Assembly (NCBI RefSeq): GCF_001424565.1
Contig: NZ_LMOL01000034.1
Span: forward strand, 40,891 to 99,780
DNA from: Arthrobacter sp. Leaf141
GTDB lineage: Bacteria > Actinomycetota > Actinomycetes > Actinomycetales > Micrococcaceae
DNA length: 58,890 bases
Direction: 5' to 3'
Shown: in pieces, positions 51,495-58,890 of the stretch
Layout of the letters: the number at the start of each line of letters is the position of its first letter
How positions within the stretch are numbered: the stretch's first letter is position 1
Program-made: the position numbers and the translations under genes
The notes under the pieces: model-generated
Databases searched by the model: none
What the model was told of the DNA's origin: nothing
Seen by the model: only the letters and a program-made list of their open reading frames with translations

Positions 51495-53141
51495 CTATTT
51501 GAGGAGACGGTAGAAGTCTTGTGCCCCGGATTGTCCCAATATTGCTATTTCGTTGCCTGCCCTGGCCGAAAGAGCCAATGGGCTTACCGGGCGCCTAACG
51601 TGCCGGGCGTGAACAACACGGTCCAGACCAGCTGCCACAAGTTTGGGGGCGCTCCGAACTGTCGAGGGAAGCGAGATGGAGTCGAATTTCGCGGCGTGCA
51701 TAACGAAGTTTCGTTGGTAGTAGAGGCGGCGGAAGACATCCGTGAAGTAGCCTTGCACCCTCTTGATCGTGCCTTCCGGATCGTTATCGATTTGCAGGAC
51801 GCGTTCGGCGGCAGCAATGTCTTTCATCTGCACAAAAATTTTTGACCCCTGCTGCCGCAAGCCTTCCAGCAGCTTCCTTACGCGTTCGGACCCTTCTGCC
51901 TCAGCGATGTCGTGGCCAATCTTGGCAGCCTCTGGCGTGTCAACCATTGGGCGGCGGGCGAGGTCTTCCAGTTCCGCTCGGGGAAAACCGCAAGCAACAA
52001 TGGCAGCCAGACCGTCCGCCGAATCTACTCCCTGCGCGCCTGGGTGTCCGAGCAAGCCCTCAACTGCTGCCCAAATGGTGGCCACTGATGCTAACTGCGG
52101 GAGTGCTCTGGAGGATGCGAGCAGCCCTAGCGCGTTATCGAGTTGGCTGTCCATTTCCCGGGCGAAAAGGCCGTGCCGTTCAAGAGAGGGCACGCGCGGG
52201 CCGTGGGAATGGGATTGCAGGTTACGGATGCGGTTATTCGTGCGGTCAAGGACGATGCGGCTGAATGTGAGTGGACGTGGCGAGCCGATCTGGGATCGCG
52301 CTTCAATCTTCTGCAGCCATTCGCTGAGCTTCGCGGCTGCTGAGTGCGGGTCGCGTGCCGAGAAGGACTGCTGAACGATCACGGCACTCTCGTGAAGGAC
52401 CCAACGCGTGAAGGTTCCGCGGGGTGCCACGGACATGAATTGTTCGGCGCGTTCGTATTCGTCAACCAAGGTGGTGGGGTCACCCTTAAAAAGAACATCC
52501 TCCAGCATGTCCTTGTGATGTGCCAACGAGCCGCGCTGAAGGGGCACGACGAATTCGAAGCTTGAGTCATTCTGGCGGCACATCGTGTTGCCTTCGTCCA
52601 GGATCTGGGTCAGCACATCGGTGTCCTTATTCGCCAGGACCGACCTGAGCCAGCCGTGGATGTGCGTCGCGTGGAAACCGTCGTCCAGGAAGTGGGATAC
52701 AAGCAAGCGGGCCGTTCGTTCAACAGACTGTTGGCTGAGCGAGCCGGCCTCTGCCCACTCTTTCCATCGCACCAGGTAATCCCGGTTGGCTCGTCGAGCC
52801 AGTTCCTCGACCTCCGCAGCCAGCACGCGCTGCGTGATCTTTTTGGAGACCAGGTCACGGATCTTGTCCTGCAACAGTTGCCGTGTCGCGGACGATCCAG
52901 CCCCAAGATCGTTGCTGATCTGCTGCTGGCACCTTTCGCCCAGGTACTTCATCGCCTTATCATTTGGAATTGCTCCTTCCCACGTGGCCTGCGTGCACTC
53001 CAGCACCTCAAGAACGGCGTGAATGGTCCCGAGCTGCCAGAGCGAGCGATGCCAGGGCGACCGAACGTCGATGAGCTCCAACATGCGTTCGGCAACCACA
53101 CGTTGCAACGTGTTTTGCTCTACAGAGACCATCGCGTACAC
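51495..53141 (-). CDS. Large protein with C-terminal HEPN-like motif
   Basis: The 548-residue protein has no family I recognise over most of its length. It is mainly helical, with no signal or membrane helices, and the N-terminal part contains many charged and glutamine-rich helices. Near the end it reads VFRRLYYQRNFVMHAAKF; RNFVMH (R477, H482) matches the R-x4-H motif of HEPN ribonuclease or RNA-binding domains, preceded by aromatic residues as in that fold. HEPN proteins are frequent in abortive infection systems, so an antiphage effector is a reasonable guess. It is preceded by a strong hairpin at 53173-53208. Confidence 0.55.
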   Translation of the reverse strand: MYAMVSVEQNTLQRVVAERMLELIDVRSPWHRSLWQLGTIHAVLEVLECTQATWEGAIPNDKAMKYLGERCQQQISNDLGAGSSATRQLLQDKIRDLVSKKITQRVLAAEVEELARRANRDYLVRWKEWAEAGSLSQQSVERTARLLVSHFLDDGFHATHIHGWLRSVLANKDTDVLTQILDEGNTMCRQNDSSFEFVVPLQRGSLAHHKDMLEDVLFKGDPTTLVDEYERAEQFMSVAPRGTFTRWVLHESAVIVQQSFSARDPHSAAAKLSEWLQKIEARSQIGSPRPLTFSRIVLDRTNNRIRNLQSHSHGPRVPSLERHGLFAREMDSQLDNALGLLASSRALPQLASVATIWAAVEGLLGHPGAQGVDSADGLAAIVACGFPRAELEDLARRPMVDTPEAAKIGHDIAEAEGSERVRKLLEGLRQQGSKIFVQMKDIAAAERVLQIDNDPEGTIKRVQGYFTDVFRRLYYQRNFVMHAAKFDSISLPSTVRSAPKLVAAGLDRVVHARHVRRPVSPLALSARAGNEIAILGQSGAQDFYRLLK

Positions 53142-53172
53142 TCCTAAACAGGCACTAGCCTAAAGTTCTGAC

Positions 53173-53208
53173 AGACGGGAGCCGCCCTAATAGGGGCCGC
53201 TCCCGTCT
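53173..53208. terminator. Strong hairpin upstream of the HEPN-motif gene
   Basis: AGACGGGAGC (53173-53182) pairs with GCTCCCGTCT (53199-53208), with further pairing inside, and TTT follows on the plus strand. It lies 31 bp before the start of the minus-strand gene, so it may block transcription from or into that gene, or act as a regulatory fold in its leader. Confidence 0.55.
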
Positions 53209-53399
53209 TTACTTAACAGCACCGGCCCCAGCCGCGCACACTTTGACATCCGCCTCTTTGAGGCCTATCGCCTCGAAGCCATCGCTTTGAGCGTCGGACT
53301 TGTCCGTTACAGGGCGGGTCGTCCCCGGTTTCGATGCCCCCCGGCAGTCCGAGGGAACAGACCCTGAGCAGTTCGCGGCCTAACCCATCGAGACCCGGC

Positions 53400-53924
53400 A
53401 TGACAGCTCAAGAACCCGATCACCCAGGACGACGGCCAAGCCGATTGCCTGCGCTGGAACGCGTGGACGACGCCGCCCGGTTCCTTGCACCTGAAGAATT
53501 CTCCATATTCCTCGAGTGCATAGACGGGAACTACGACCGTTTATGCAGTTCCTCGTCATGATCGGAACTAGCTTCGGTGACGCAACCGCCATTCAAACCG
53601 CCGCTATGGACCTGACTTCGCGCGTGCCCACCGCCGAATCAACAGGGCGTGGAAACGGGATGGCCAGTCGGGCTACTACTACGTAGACCCACCAGAACCT
53701 GGGCGCGAAAACGCACGAATGGGATCAATACGAGCCTTGCGAACCTGCTCCGCCCGTTGCTAGCCGACAAGGAGCGCAATGATCTGCTTTTCACCACTTC
53801 CACGGGAGCCCGCATCGGCCGCACGGCTTTCTGGCAACATCACTGGGTGCCAGCCATTCAAGCAGCCCAGACCAGTGGACTGACGAAGTCGCCGCGCATC
53901 CACGACCTGCGCGGGCACCAGTAA
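53400..53924 (+). pseudogene. Decayed tyrosine integrase
   Basis: Pieces of a phage-type integrase appear in different frames: VDDAARFLAPEEF (53464 on), MQFLVMIGTSFGDATAI (about 53540 on, after a frameshift), RAWKRDGQSGYYYVDP (about 53640 on) and LLFTTSTGARIGRTAFWQHHW with KSPRIHDLRGHQ at the end. HDLR is the conserved box with the catalytic His and Arg; after it the normal HT is lost. So the gene is fragmentary and inactive. It marks a former integration event. Confidence 0.75.
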
Positions 53925-53929
53925 TTGGC

Positions 53930-53964
53930 GAAGCTCCAGTCAAATAGAGGTTGACCGGAGCTTC
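53930..53964 (+). terminator. Terminator-like hairpin after the integrase remnant
   Basis: GAAGCTCCAGTCAA (53930-53943) pairs with TTGACCGGAGCTTC (53951-53964) over 14 bp with one G-U, loop of 7. GGTTCATT follows. It lies just behind the integrase remnant. Confidence 0.55.
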
Positions 53965-54251
53965 GGTTCATTATGTGCGCCTGCAGCTGGAAATTCCCTG
54001 TGAACCCGACAAGCCGAGACTGATAGCCGACGTTATGTAAGGCTTAGGTCAAAAGAGGCTCCCGGAAGGCTTCCGCCCGACGTCCCTTGACGGCCCACCG
54101 GAAATGCGGCGTTGAATGGCCTTTTCGTGACCGACTCAGCCGAGCCATTCTTTCCTGCTACCGGACGTCAAGCCTCTTGAAAAAGTCGTCAGTTCCCGGA
54201 CTGCTGCCGGACAACCGTTCTCGCTGGAGGGACTGCCCGCATACTCGGAAG
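53965..54251. other. Intergenic region without a recognised gene
   Basis: Nothing beyond short overlapping frames is seen. The base composition becomes more AT-rich toward the next genes. Confidence 0.4.
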
Positions 54252-55169
54252 TTACAGCATCCACCGTTCATTCCACTGGATTGGTCGCAAATGGGCCTGT
54301 TCGTCCAATCGGGAGAACATCAGCGGAGGATCGGAGCGATCCGGTCCTCCTCGTCGCTCGTTCTGCAAAACTGAAGCTAATCGCGCCAAAGCAGTAGATC
54401 CATCTTCAGGGCCAATACTTTCCGCAGCGGCGGCAATCCTCCTTCTTATCTGTTTTAGCTGGTTGTAACGCGCTTCTGCCAACCCGCCACCAAGCGAGGT
54501 GAGGCGCGTTGCGTTCCGCCAAGATGACGGGCCTACGGCGTAGGAAGCCAAATTTCCCTCAAAAAAAGCCCAGCTCAGTTGCCCAATCACGCCATCTGAG
54601 AAGCTTACGTCTGGCCGCCTCTCCAAGGTTGAGGCCAACTCCTCTAGCATGCCAAATAGACGTGTCCATTCTTGTTTAGGGGCAAAATGTAAGAGTCTAT
54701 TCAGCTCCAGGTGGTCATTTTTATCGTCTAATTGCTCAGTTGCCGTTGTCAGGTCCTCAGCAAATCTGCGTTGTATTTCGCCTATTCTTCCAGAATAGGG
54801 GTCTCCGGAATAGTTAGTCGCAGCTCCCGACATGAATCGAAAAAGGTTCCGGTTCTCATAGAGATTTATTCCACCAAAAGTTAGTGGAATTGATGGAATT
54901 TCTGTAGAGAAATATCCTGTGTACGAGCCGATCCGGATCCATTCAGCCGCCTCTGCAAGGAGGGAAGCCTGCATTAGCCCGATGCTGGCTGGTACATCGT
55001 GATCAACGAGCTGCTCAGGTTCCTGCACACCAGTAACTACTGTCTGCCAGAAAGGAGTGGCCTGTGCGCGCCGCTCCAGGACCGGCTCCCGTTCAAGGTG
55101 TAACATAATGGGCCTAACAAAGTTATGTTCAAAAGCTCGCAGCCGAAATTTAAGCGGATCAACGTCCAA
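54252..55169 (-). CDS. Unknown protein paired with an alpha/beta hydrolase
   Basis: The 305-residue protein has no domain I recognise. It is mostly helical and soluble, beginning LKFRLRAFEHNF and ending IQWNERWML. A TTG start follows the hydrolase stop by 3 nt with no separate ribosome site, so translation is coupled. The gene is visibly more AT-rich than the copper and transfer genes, which suggests separate acquisition. It could be the partner, immunity or sensor protein of the hydrolase. Confidence 0.55.
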   Translation of the reverse strand: MDVDPLKFRLRAFEHNFVRPIMLHLEREPVLERRAQATPFWQTVVTGVQEPEQLVDHDVPASIGLMQASLLAEAAEWIRIGSYTGYFSTEIPSIPLTFGGINLYENRNLFRFMSGAATNYSGDPYSGRIGEIQRRFAEDLTTATEQLDDKNDHLELNRLLHFAPKQEWTRLFGMLEELASTLERRPDVSFSDGVIGQLSWAFFEGNLASYAVGPSSWRNATRLTSLGGGLAEARYNQLKQIRRRIAAAAESIGPEDGSTALARLASVLQNERRGGPDRSDPPLMFSRLDEQAHLRPIQWNERWML

Positions 55170-55172
55170 AGA

Positions 55173-56006
55173 TTAGTACACACCCTTTTCGACAAACTCC
55201 CATGGAACCGGATAGCCGATGTGCGGCTTGCAAACTGATTTGTGGCTCTGTCCTTCAACCGATCTGCTGATTACATCAGAATCGTATTTTCCTTCGATCA
55301 CAACCTGGTCAGGACTGGCCCAGAGGATACTGGCCACAAGAGCCTCCGTATCTGGTTCCTCGTCAACTAACCGTTCGGTCCTCGCTCGAGTATCGGTGAG
55401 CATCGTAGATCCCGGCTGCATATCTGTGTAAGCGGAAGACCTTCGGAGATACATCTCTAGGGCAGGCCAGAACCCAGAAGCCCTTGCAGCACCGAGGATG
55501 CCGGCGCCTCGGAAACCTGCGCTTGCAGGACTAAAGAGGCGTACCGCTGAGTCCAATAGAAGCGGTTTTGGGTCCGTCCTGCCTAACTTGATCCATTCGT
55601 GTGCGTCATCTACTAGCGCGTGACGAACGATTAGTCCGCCTAGTGAGTGGGCCACAACAATCAGTTCCTTGTAAGGGGAAGAGATATCGCTTCTGGCCGA
55701 GATGACGCCATTGAAGGACATGGCGGGCTGATGTGGTTCGGGATAAAAGCGGGGTAAGTTTCTTCTCAGCCTGTCGGCTACGCCTTTGATCCCGTCTCTT
55801 TTCGAGTCGTAGCCAACGAACAACAGATCTGAGTCCATCCACCATCGACTCACCTGCTGACCTTCGGCGAAGTTTTTCCATGTCGATATCGCTCTACCGC
55901 CGAAGCCGTGTACGAATACGACGAGGCGGGAGGCTGTAGTTGATGACGGATACAACCACCATCCGGCGGGGTCGTCAATGCGGACGGCTATTGGCAGTGA
56001 GTCCAT
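55173..56006 (-). CDS. Alpha/beta hydrolase, lipase/esterase-like
   Basis: From the ATG for MDSLPIAV the product has 277 residues. A reading 13 codons longer is possible from a GTG. The fold shows the oxyanion loop FVHGFGGRA, the nucleophile elbow VVAHSLGGLIVRHAL (S121) and a downstream Asp region. No signal peptide, so it is cytoplasmic. Lipases of this type occur as membrane-attacking effectors in antiphage systems and also as ordinary esterases. It is first of a two-gene operon. Confidence 0.7.
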   Translation of the reverse strand: MDSLPIAVRIDDPAGWWLYPSSTTASRLVVFVHGFGGRAISTWKNFAEGQQVSRWWMDSDLLFVGYDSKRDGIKGVADRLRRNLPRFYPEPHQPAMSFNGVISARSDISSPYKELIVVAHSLGGLIVRHALVDDAHEWIKLGRTDPKPLLLDSAVRLFSPASAGFRGAGILGAARASGFWPALEMYLRRSSAYTDMQPGSTMLTDTRARTERLVDEEPDTEALVASILWASPDQVVIEGKYDSDVISRSVEGQSHKSVCKPHIGYPVPWEFVEKGVY

Positions 56007-56070
56007 GCACAAATAGTAGACGCACCCTCTCCACATCTGAGGCACGGGTAAATATGTAGCTCCCTGCGCC

Positions 56071-56092
56071 AGCTCCTACAAACCTAGGAGCT
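56071..56092. repeat. Short inverted repeat upstream of the hydrolase operon
   Basis: AGCTCCTA (56071-56078) and TAGGAGCT (56085-56092) form an 8-bp dyad with 6-nt spacer, 65 bp upstream of the hydrolase start. AGCTCCTGG follows as a partial third copy. It could be an operator. Confidence 0.4.
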
Positions 56093-56333
56093 AGCTCCTG
56101 GTCAGCCTCCTATTTGGCGTTCCGGGCGTTTGGTCGAGTCCACCGATTCTCCCCTGGCTTCTCTGGCTCCGTTCAGGCTCACATCTGACCAGCAGGTTGT
56201 AAACCGAATCCGCTGCGACGCCCTCCCCGGTCGGGCGAGCCGCGCTCTGAAGTCCGCACCGTCACAGGGGCCCATTTATGGTGGGCGGCGGGCCTAGATT
56301 CGCCTGCCACACCTGTCCGGGTAGTCTCTCCCG

Positions 56334-57227
56334 GTGAAAAGAATTTGGGAACAAACTAAACCCTGGTTGGAACGCATCGGCATACACCTCATAGCCGCCC
56401 TCTCCCTCGCGACCCTGATATTCACGACCGCTGCGAGCTACTCCCCGCATGAAGTGCCACAACCGGGTGCCCGGCAGGCTGACCCAGAACCATGGTTGTA
56501 TGACCTCAGCCTTGGTCTCCTAGCCGCCTACGCCTTCAACTTCCTCGTGGTGGTCCTTCCTGCCAAGAGAAAGCAGGAGTCCCGTTTCATCACGCTGAGG
56601 ACTCCATTGAGGATAATTACAAACAACGGGATGGACGTCATTCGGGACCTGGAACGAATCGCCAGGTGCCCAGCCCGTAGGATTACTGAGGAACACCTCA
56701 AGAAGGTTCTAACAGCTATCAACGACAACCCTCACGTCAAAGCCCATATAGCCGAACGGCTTAGTCAGGCTGAGTCCGCTTACGCTGACATCATTCCCTA
56801 TGCAGCCGACCTGCCTCTGGACTTGCAGGAATGCCTCCAGCACGAGAACCAGAACTTCCTGCACATGGCGTTCAGCGAGCACAAGGAGGCGGGCTATTCC
56901 TCAAGGGTCTCGGTTGATGAACTCAGGCAGATTAGTGAACGGTCTACCCATGCCTTCACGAGCCTCAATGAATTCGCTCTCAAGCGGCAGCATCTCGGTG
57001 GCTGGACCGCATCTTTCCTGTCCTACTACAAGGCTACCGAAAGCGTACGAGAACTGGTGGACAAGTACACTCTGCGCACACGTCAGAAACAGATGGGCAA
57101 GGATCGTCCCAGAGTCAGCCCCATCGTGTACTTGTTCGGCATTGAAGCCAACGACCCTGAATTTCCGTACATGAACTACCCACCAACCGCCACGGATGAT
57201 GAATATGTTAAAGGAGGCAGTAAATAG
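56334..57227 (+). CDS. Two-span membrane protein, function unknown
   Basis: The 297-residue protein has two helices (about 15-36 and 58-76), then a cytoplasmic helical domain of about 210 residues, rich in charged residues (AHIAERLSQAESAYADI, ERSTHAFTSLNEFALKR). GTG is the start. A membrane anchor plus helical cytoplasmic part is a plan shared by several defence effectors, but also by sensor proteins. I recognise no family. Confidence 0.55.
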   Translation: MKRIWEQTKPWLERIGIHLIAALSLATLIFTTAASYSPHEVPQPGARQADPEPWLYDLSLGLLAAYAFNFLVVVLPAKRKQESRFITLRTPLRIITNNGMDVIRDLERIARCPARRITEEHLKKVLTAINDNPHVKAHIAERLSQAESAYADIIPYAADLPLDLQECLQHENQNFLHMAFSEHKEAGYSSRVSVDELRQISERSTHAFTSLNEFALKRQHLGGWTASFLSYYKATESVRELVDKYTLRTRQKQMGKDRPRVSPIVYLFGIEANDPEFPYMNYPPTATDDEYVKGGSK

Positions 57228-57597
57228 CCATCCCTTTCCTCCATACTGGTTTACGGAATCGGTCCGGTAGGCACCTTACTCCGCACTTTCGTCTACTTCG
57301 GACTCCGGTTCTGCCCATCTCAATGCGGCGACGAGGTGTCCTCATCGGGAAGTGCTTTCTGTTCTGCTGCGGGCAAGTTGTCGTAGGTATATACGGCGAC
57401 GGCGATGGGGGATGTTGAACGTCCGAGGTGGCCTCGCGATCGCATGGGCCATTAGGGTCGCCGCATGTTTTCCCCAATGAAACACCGAACCCAGCATCAG
57501 CAGCGGATTATGATTGCCAGCCACGCTCCTAATACGGGCGCTGAAATTCGCGTTCGCATTAGTGACTCGGAAAAGTTCCGCCGCCGGTTGTTCTGGC
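57228..57597. other. 370-bp region without a recognised gene
   Basis: Between two convergent genes. Only short frames on both strands; no strong terminator hairpin was found. Confidence 0.4.
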
Positions 57598-58779
57598 TCA
57601 GTCGGGCATCGCAATCAAATGAAGGTTCGATATGCCGCCTTGGTTGACGCAATCCCGAGCAAGTTCATAGACACTTCTTCGGAATTTGGCATCCGTTTCG
57701 CGGGCATCCAAGCTCGTCTCCACAGGCGTGAAACGATGCAACGGCGTGGACACATCCTTGTAGACAAAACCCGAGTTGTCGATGGTCATAATCTGAAGTG
57801 GTTCTGTTCCAGTCCAGTCGATCCCCGCTCTAACGTCGTACCCATCGTTGCCCGTAGAGTCCGCCGTAATCCTCGTCAGTGCCATGAAATCAGCGACAGC
57901 ACATTCGATGGCGCGGGCTTCAACCTCGTGACCAGCGAAGTAGCCATCCCTGCTCATTTGGTGGGCTCCAATTGCCGTGGCCAGAGTCACGGAGCCGTTC
58001 TGGTGAACGCTGACCCATGCTTCCCTCCACAATTTCCGCTCACCGGTTGCAGTATTCACCGCGACCCAGCGCCGGAGGCCTGGTCTGGGGTTCTGGACAT
58101 CGACGCTTTCCAACGGATGGACGCCACCCCGCCCGGCAAAGCTAAGCGCCAGCGGTACAGCTTTCTGCAAAATGAGCCGAGCCTCATCACGGTCCAGGTG
58201 TGCCAGGATTCTGGGCACGCGAGGATGAGCAACTGCGATGAACCAGGCCCTGTCACCGGTGTTCCTCCCAGCTGACGAATCATTGAAAAGCGCATCCAAA
58301 GCGGCGGTCGCCTGGCGCCTTTCATCCAAACGTGCACGGTACATCGCTTCGATCTGGCGTTCTTTCATCCAGACAGTATCGGAGTCGTTGCGGATTGGAG
58401 CACCAAACAATTCGTTCCGGTAAATAAGGTGAGGCCCGTCGACACTAGCGGCTATCTCGACAACGACGGCACGATTCTGTGCGGCCTCAGTCCCTAGGCG
58501 GTGGACTTTTAGACCGAATACTGGCGGAGAGATTGCTGTAATGGCGGCGCTGCGCAGGGCTCGTTCGTAACCTTCATCGAAGTGCCCCACATCAGCGCGA
58601 TCAGTAGCAGCTTTCTGGCTCTCGTTGACCCCGTAGACTATTAAGCCGCCACCGTTGTTTGCCATGGCAGCTACGTCTTTGGGGAAGTCGGTCTGGGACA
58701 GGCCCTTCATCTGCGGCAACTGAGACTTCCAGTCGAGATCATGCATTTCGACGGCGCTGATTTTCACCGCTTCGTCCAA
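57598..58779 (-). CDS. AlbA_2/Schlafen-type protein
   Basis: The 393-residue protein starts with an AlbA_2 (Schlafen-like) domain: an acidic-aromatic EMHDLDWKSQLP, then DFPKDVAAMANNGGGLIVYGVNE, shown in part, with the conserved N-GGG pattern. VVVEI and a YRN-segment follow. The C-terminal half has no clear match. AlbA_2 proteins occur as regulators and in antiphage islands. TTG is taken as start; the frame is open about 29 codons more with no ATG or GTG. Confidence 0.7.
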   Translation of the reverse strand: MDEAVKISAVEMHDLDWKSQLPQMKGLSQTDFPKDVAAMANNGGGLIVYGVNESQKAATDRADVGHFDEGYERALRSAAITAISPPVFGLKVHRLGTEAAQNRAVVVEIAASVDGPHLIYRNELFGAPIRNDSDTVWMKERQIEAMYRARLDERRQATAALDALFNDSSAGRNTGDRAWFIAVAHPRVPRILAHLDRDEARLILQKAVPLALSFAGRGGVHPLESVDVQNPRPGLRRWVAVNTATGERKLWREAWVSVHQNGSVTLATAIGAHQMSRDGYFAGHEVEARAIECAVADFMALTRITADSTGNDGYDVRAGIDWTGTEPLQIMTIDNSGFVYKDVSTPLHRFTPVETSLDARETDAKFRRSVYELARDCVNQGGISNLHLIAMPD

Positions 58780-58840
58780 CAGCTCATTCGTCAGTAACTG
58801 AGGACCGGCACCAATGGCGCGGTGGAGTGAATATGGCAGT

Positions 58841-58877
58841 TTGATTCAGGACCGGTGTGACGGCTTGAATCAGGACC
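58841..58877 (+). repeat. Tandem 13-mers at the right edge, possible insertion-sequence end
   Basis: TTGATTCAGGACC (58841-58853) and TTGAATCAGGACC (58865-58877) match at 12 of 13 positions with starts 24 bp apart. Multiple short repeats inside the ends are a feature of IS21-type elements; the rest would lie beyond the window. Confidence 0.4.
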
Positions 58878-58890
58878 ACCCACGACTCGC

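Noticed and set aside
1..58890. CRISPR arrays, rRNA and tRNA genes
   Set aside because: No regularly spaced repeats and no rRNA or cloverleaf sequence were noticed on either strand by reading.

Overview
The window is GC-rich DNA with dense, overlapping genes, actinobacterial membrane and transport families, and a conjugation cluster of the VirB4/TraG/SCO6880/DUF4913 kind. This suggests a large conjugative plasmid, or an integrated plasmid, of an Arthrobacter-like member of the Micrococcaceae. The genus is inferred from gene content only; there is no rRNA or tRNA to confirm it.

Layout. 1-3100 is a replication and control module: an AT-rich repeat region, a primase-polymerase-type Rep, a ribbon-helix-helix repressor with a palindromic operator, a candidate antisense RNA between them, a winged-helix regulator, and a 49-bp almost perfect palindrome. 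3143-15395 is a single-direction conjugation operon: CHAP peptidoglycan hydrolase, lipoprotein, ParA-like ATPase, DUF6668, small pilin-like protein, membrane proteins, TrbL/VirB6-like protein, SCO6880, VirB4-like ATPase, TraG/VirD4-like coupling protein, DUF4913. No relaxase is visible. 15599-28864 is a metal region: a FecBCD-type ABC importer with an isonitrile-hydratase-like DJ-1 gene, an AEC transporter with a CGNR regulator, a BlaI/CopY repressor with an M56 protease, CopD, DUF5134, CopZ, a CopD-CtaG fusion and a copper P-type ATPase. Three copies of a 15-bp dyad (TCTACA-N3-TGTAGA) link the ABC importer operon to the copper operons.

28960-38562 holds stress and detoxification genes (UvrA-like ABC protein, NmrA-like reductase/HxlR pair, LLM oxidoreductase, SMR efflux protein, isochorismatase with a divergent GlxA-type regulator) and a LacI regulator. 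38618-43795 is the sugar operon downstream of that regulator, starting at a 29-bp operator. It ends in a 684-residue putative glycosidase of unclear family and has no ABC ATPase of its own. 44085-48894 is an amino-acid module (APC permease, RidA, PatB-type C-S lyase, DauR/YheO-like regulator). 48938-51050 is a redox module (TetR, CPPC thioredoxin, OsmC, and a broken CGPC thioredoxin).

51495-58779 is an accessory region resembling a defence island: a 548-residue protein with an RNFVMH motif of HEPN type, a decayed tyrosine integrase, a two-gene operon (alpha/beta hydrolase plus an unknown partner), a two-span membrane protein and an AlbA_2/Schlafen-type protein. The right edge carries a tandem 13-mer that may be the end of an insertion sequence.

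The best candidates for something undescribed are the shared-operator copper / metal-chelate uptake regulon (possibly chalkophore use), the CopG-antisense RNA-primpol replication control, the hydrolase operon, and the HEPN-motif protein.
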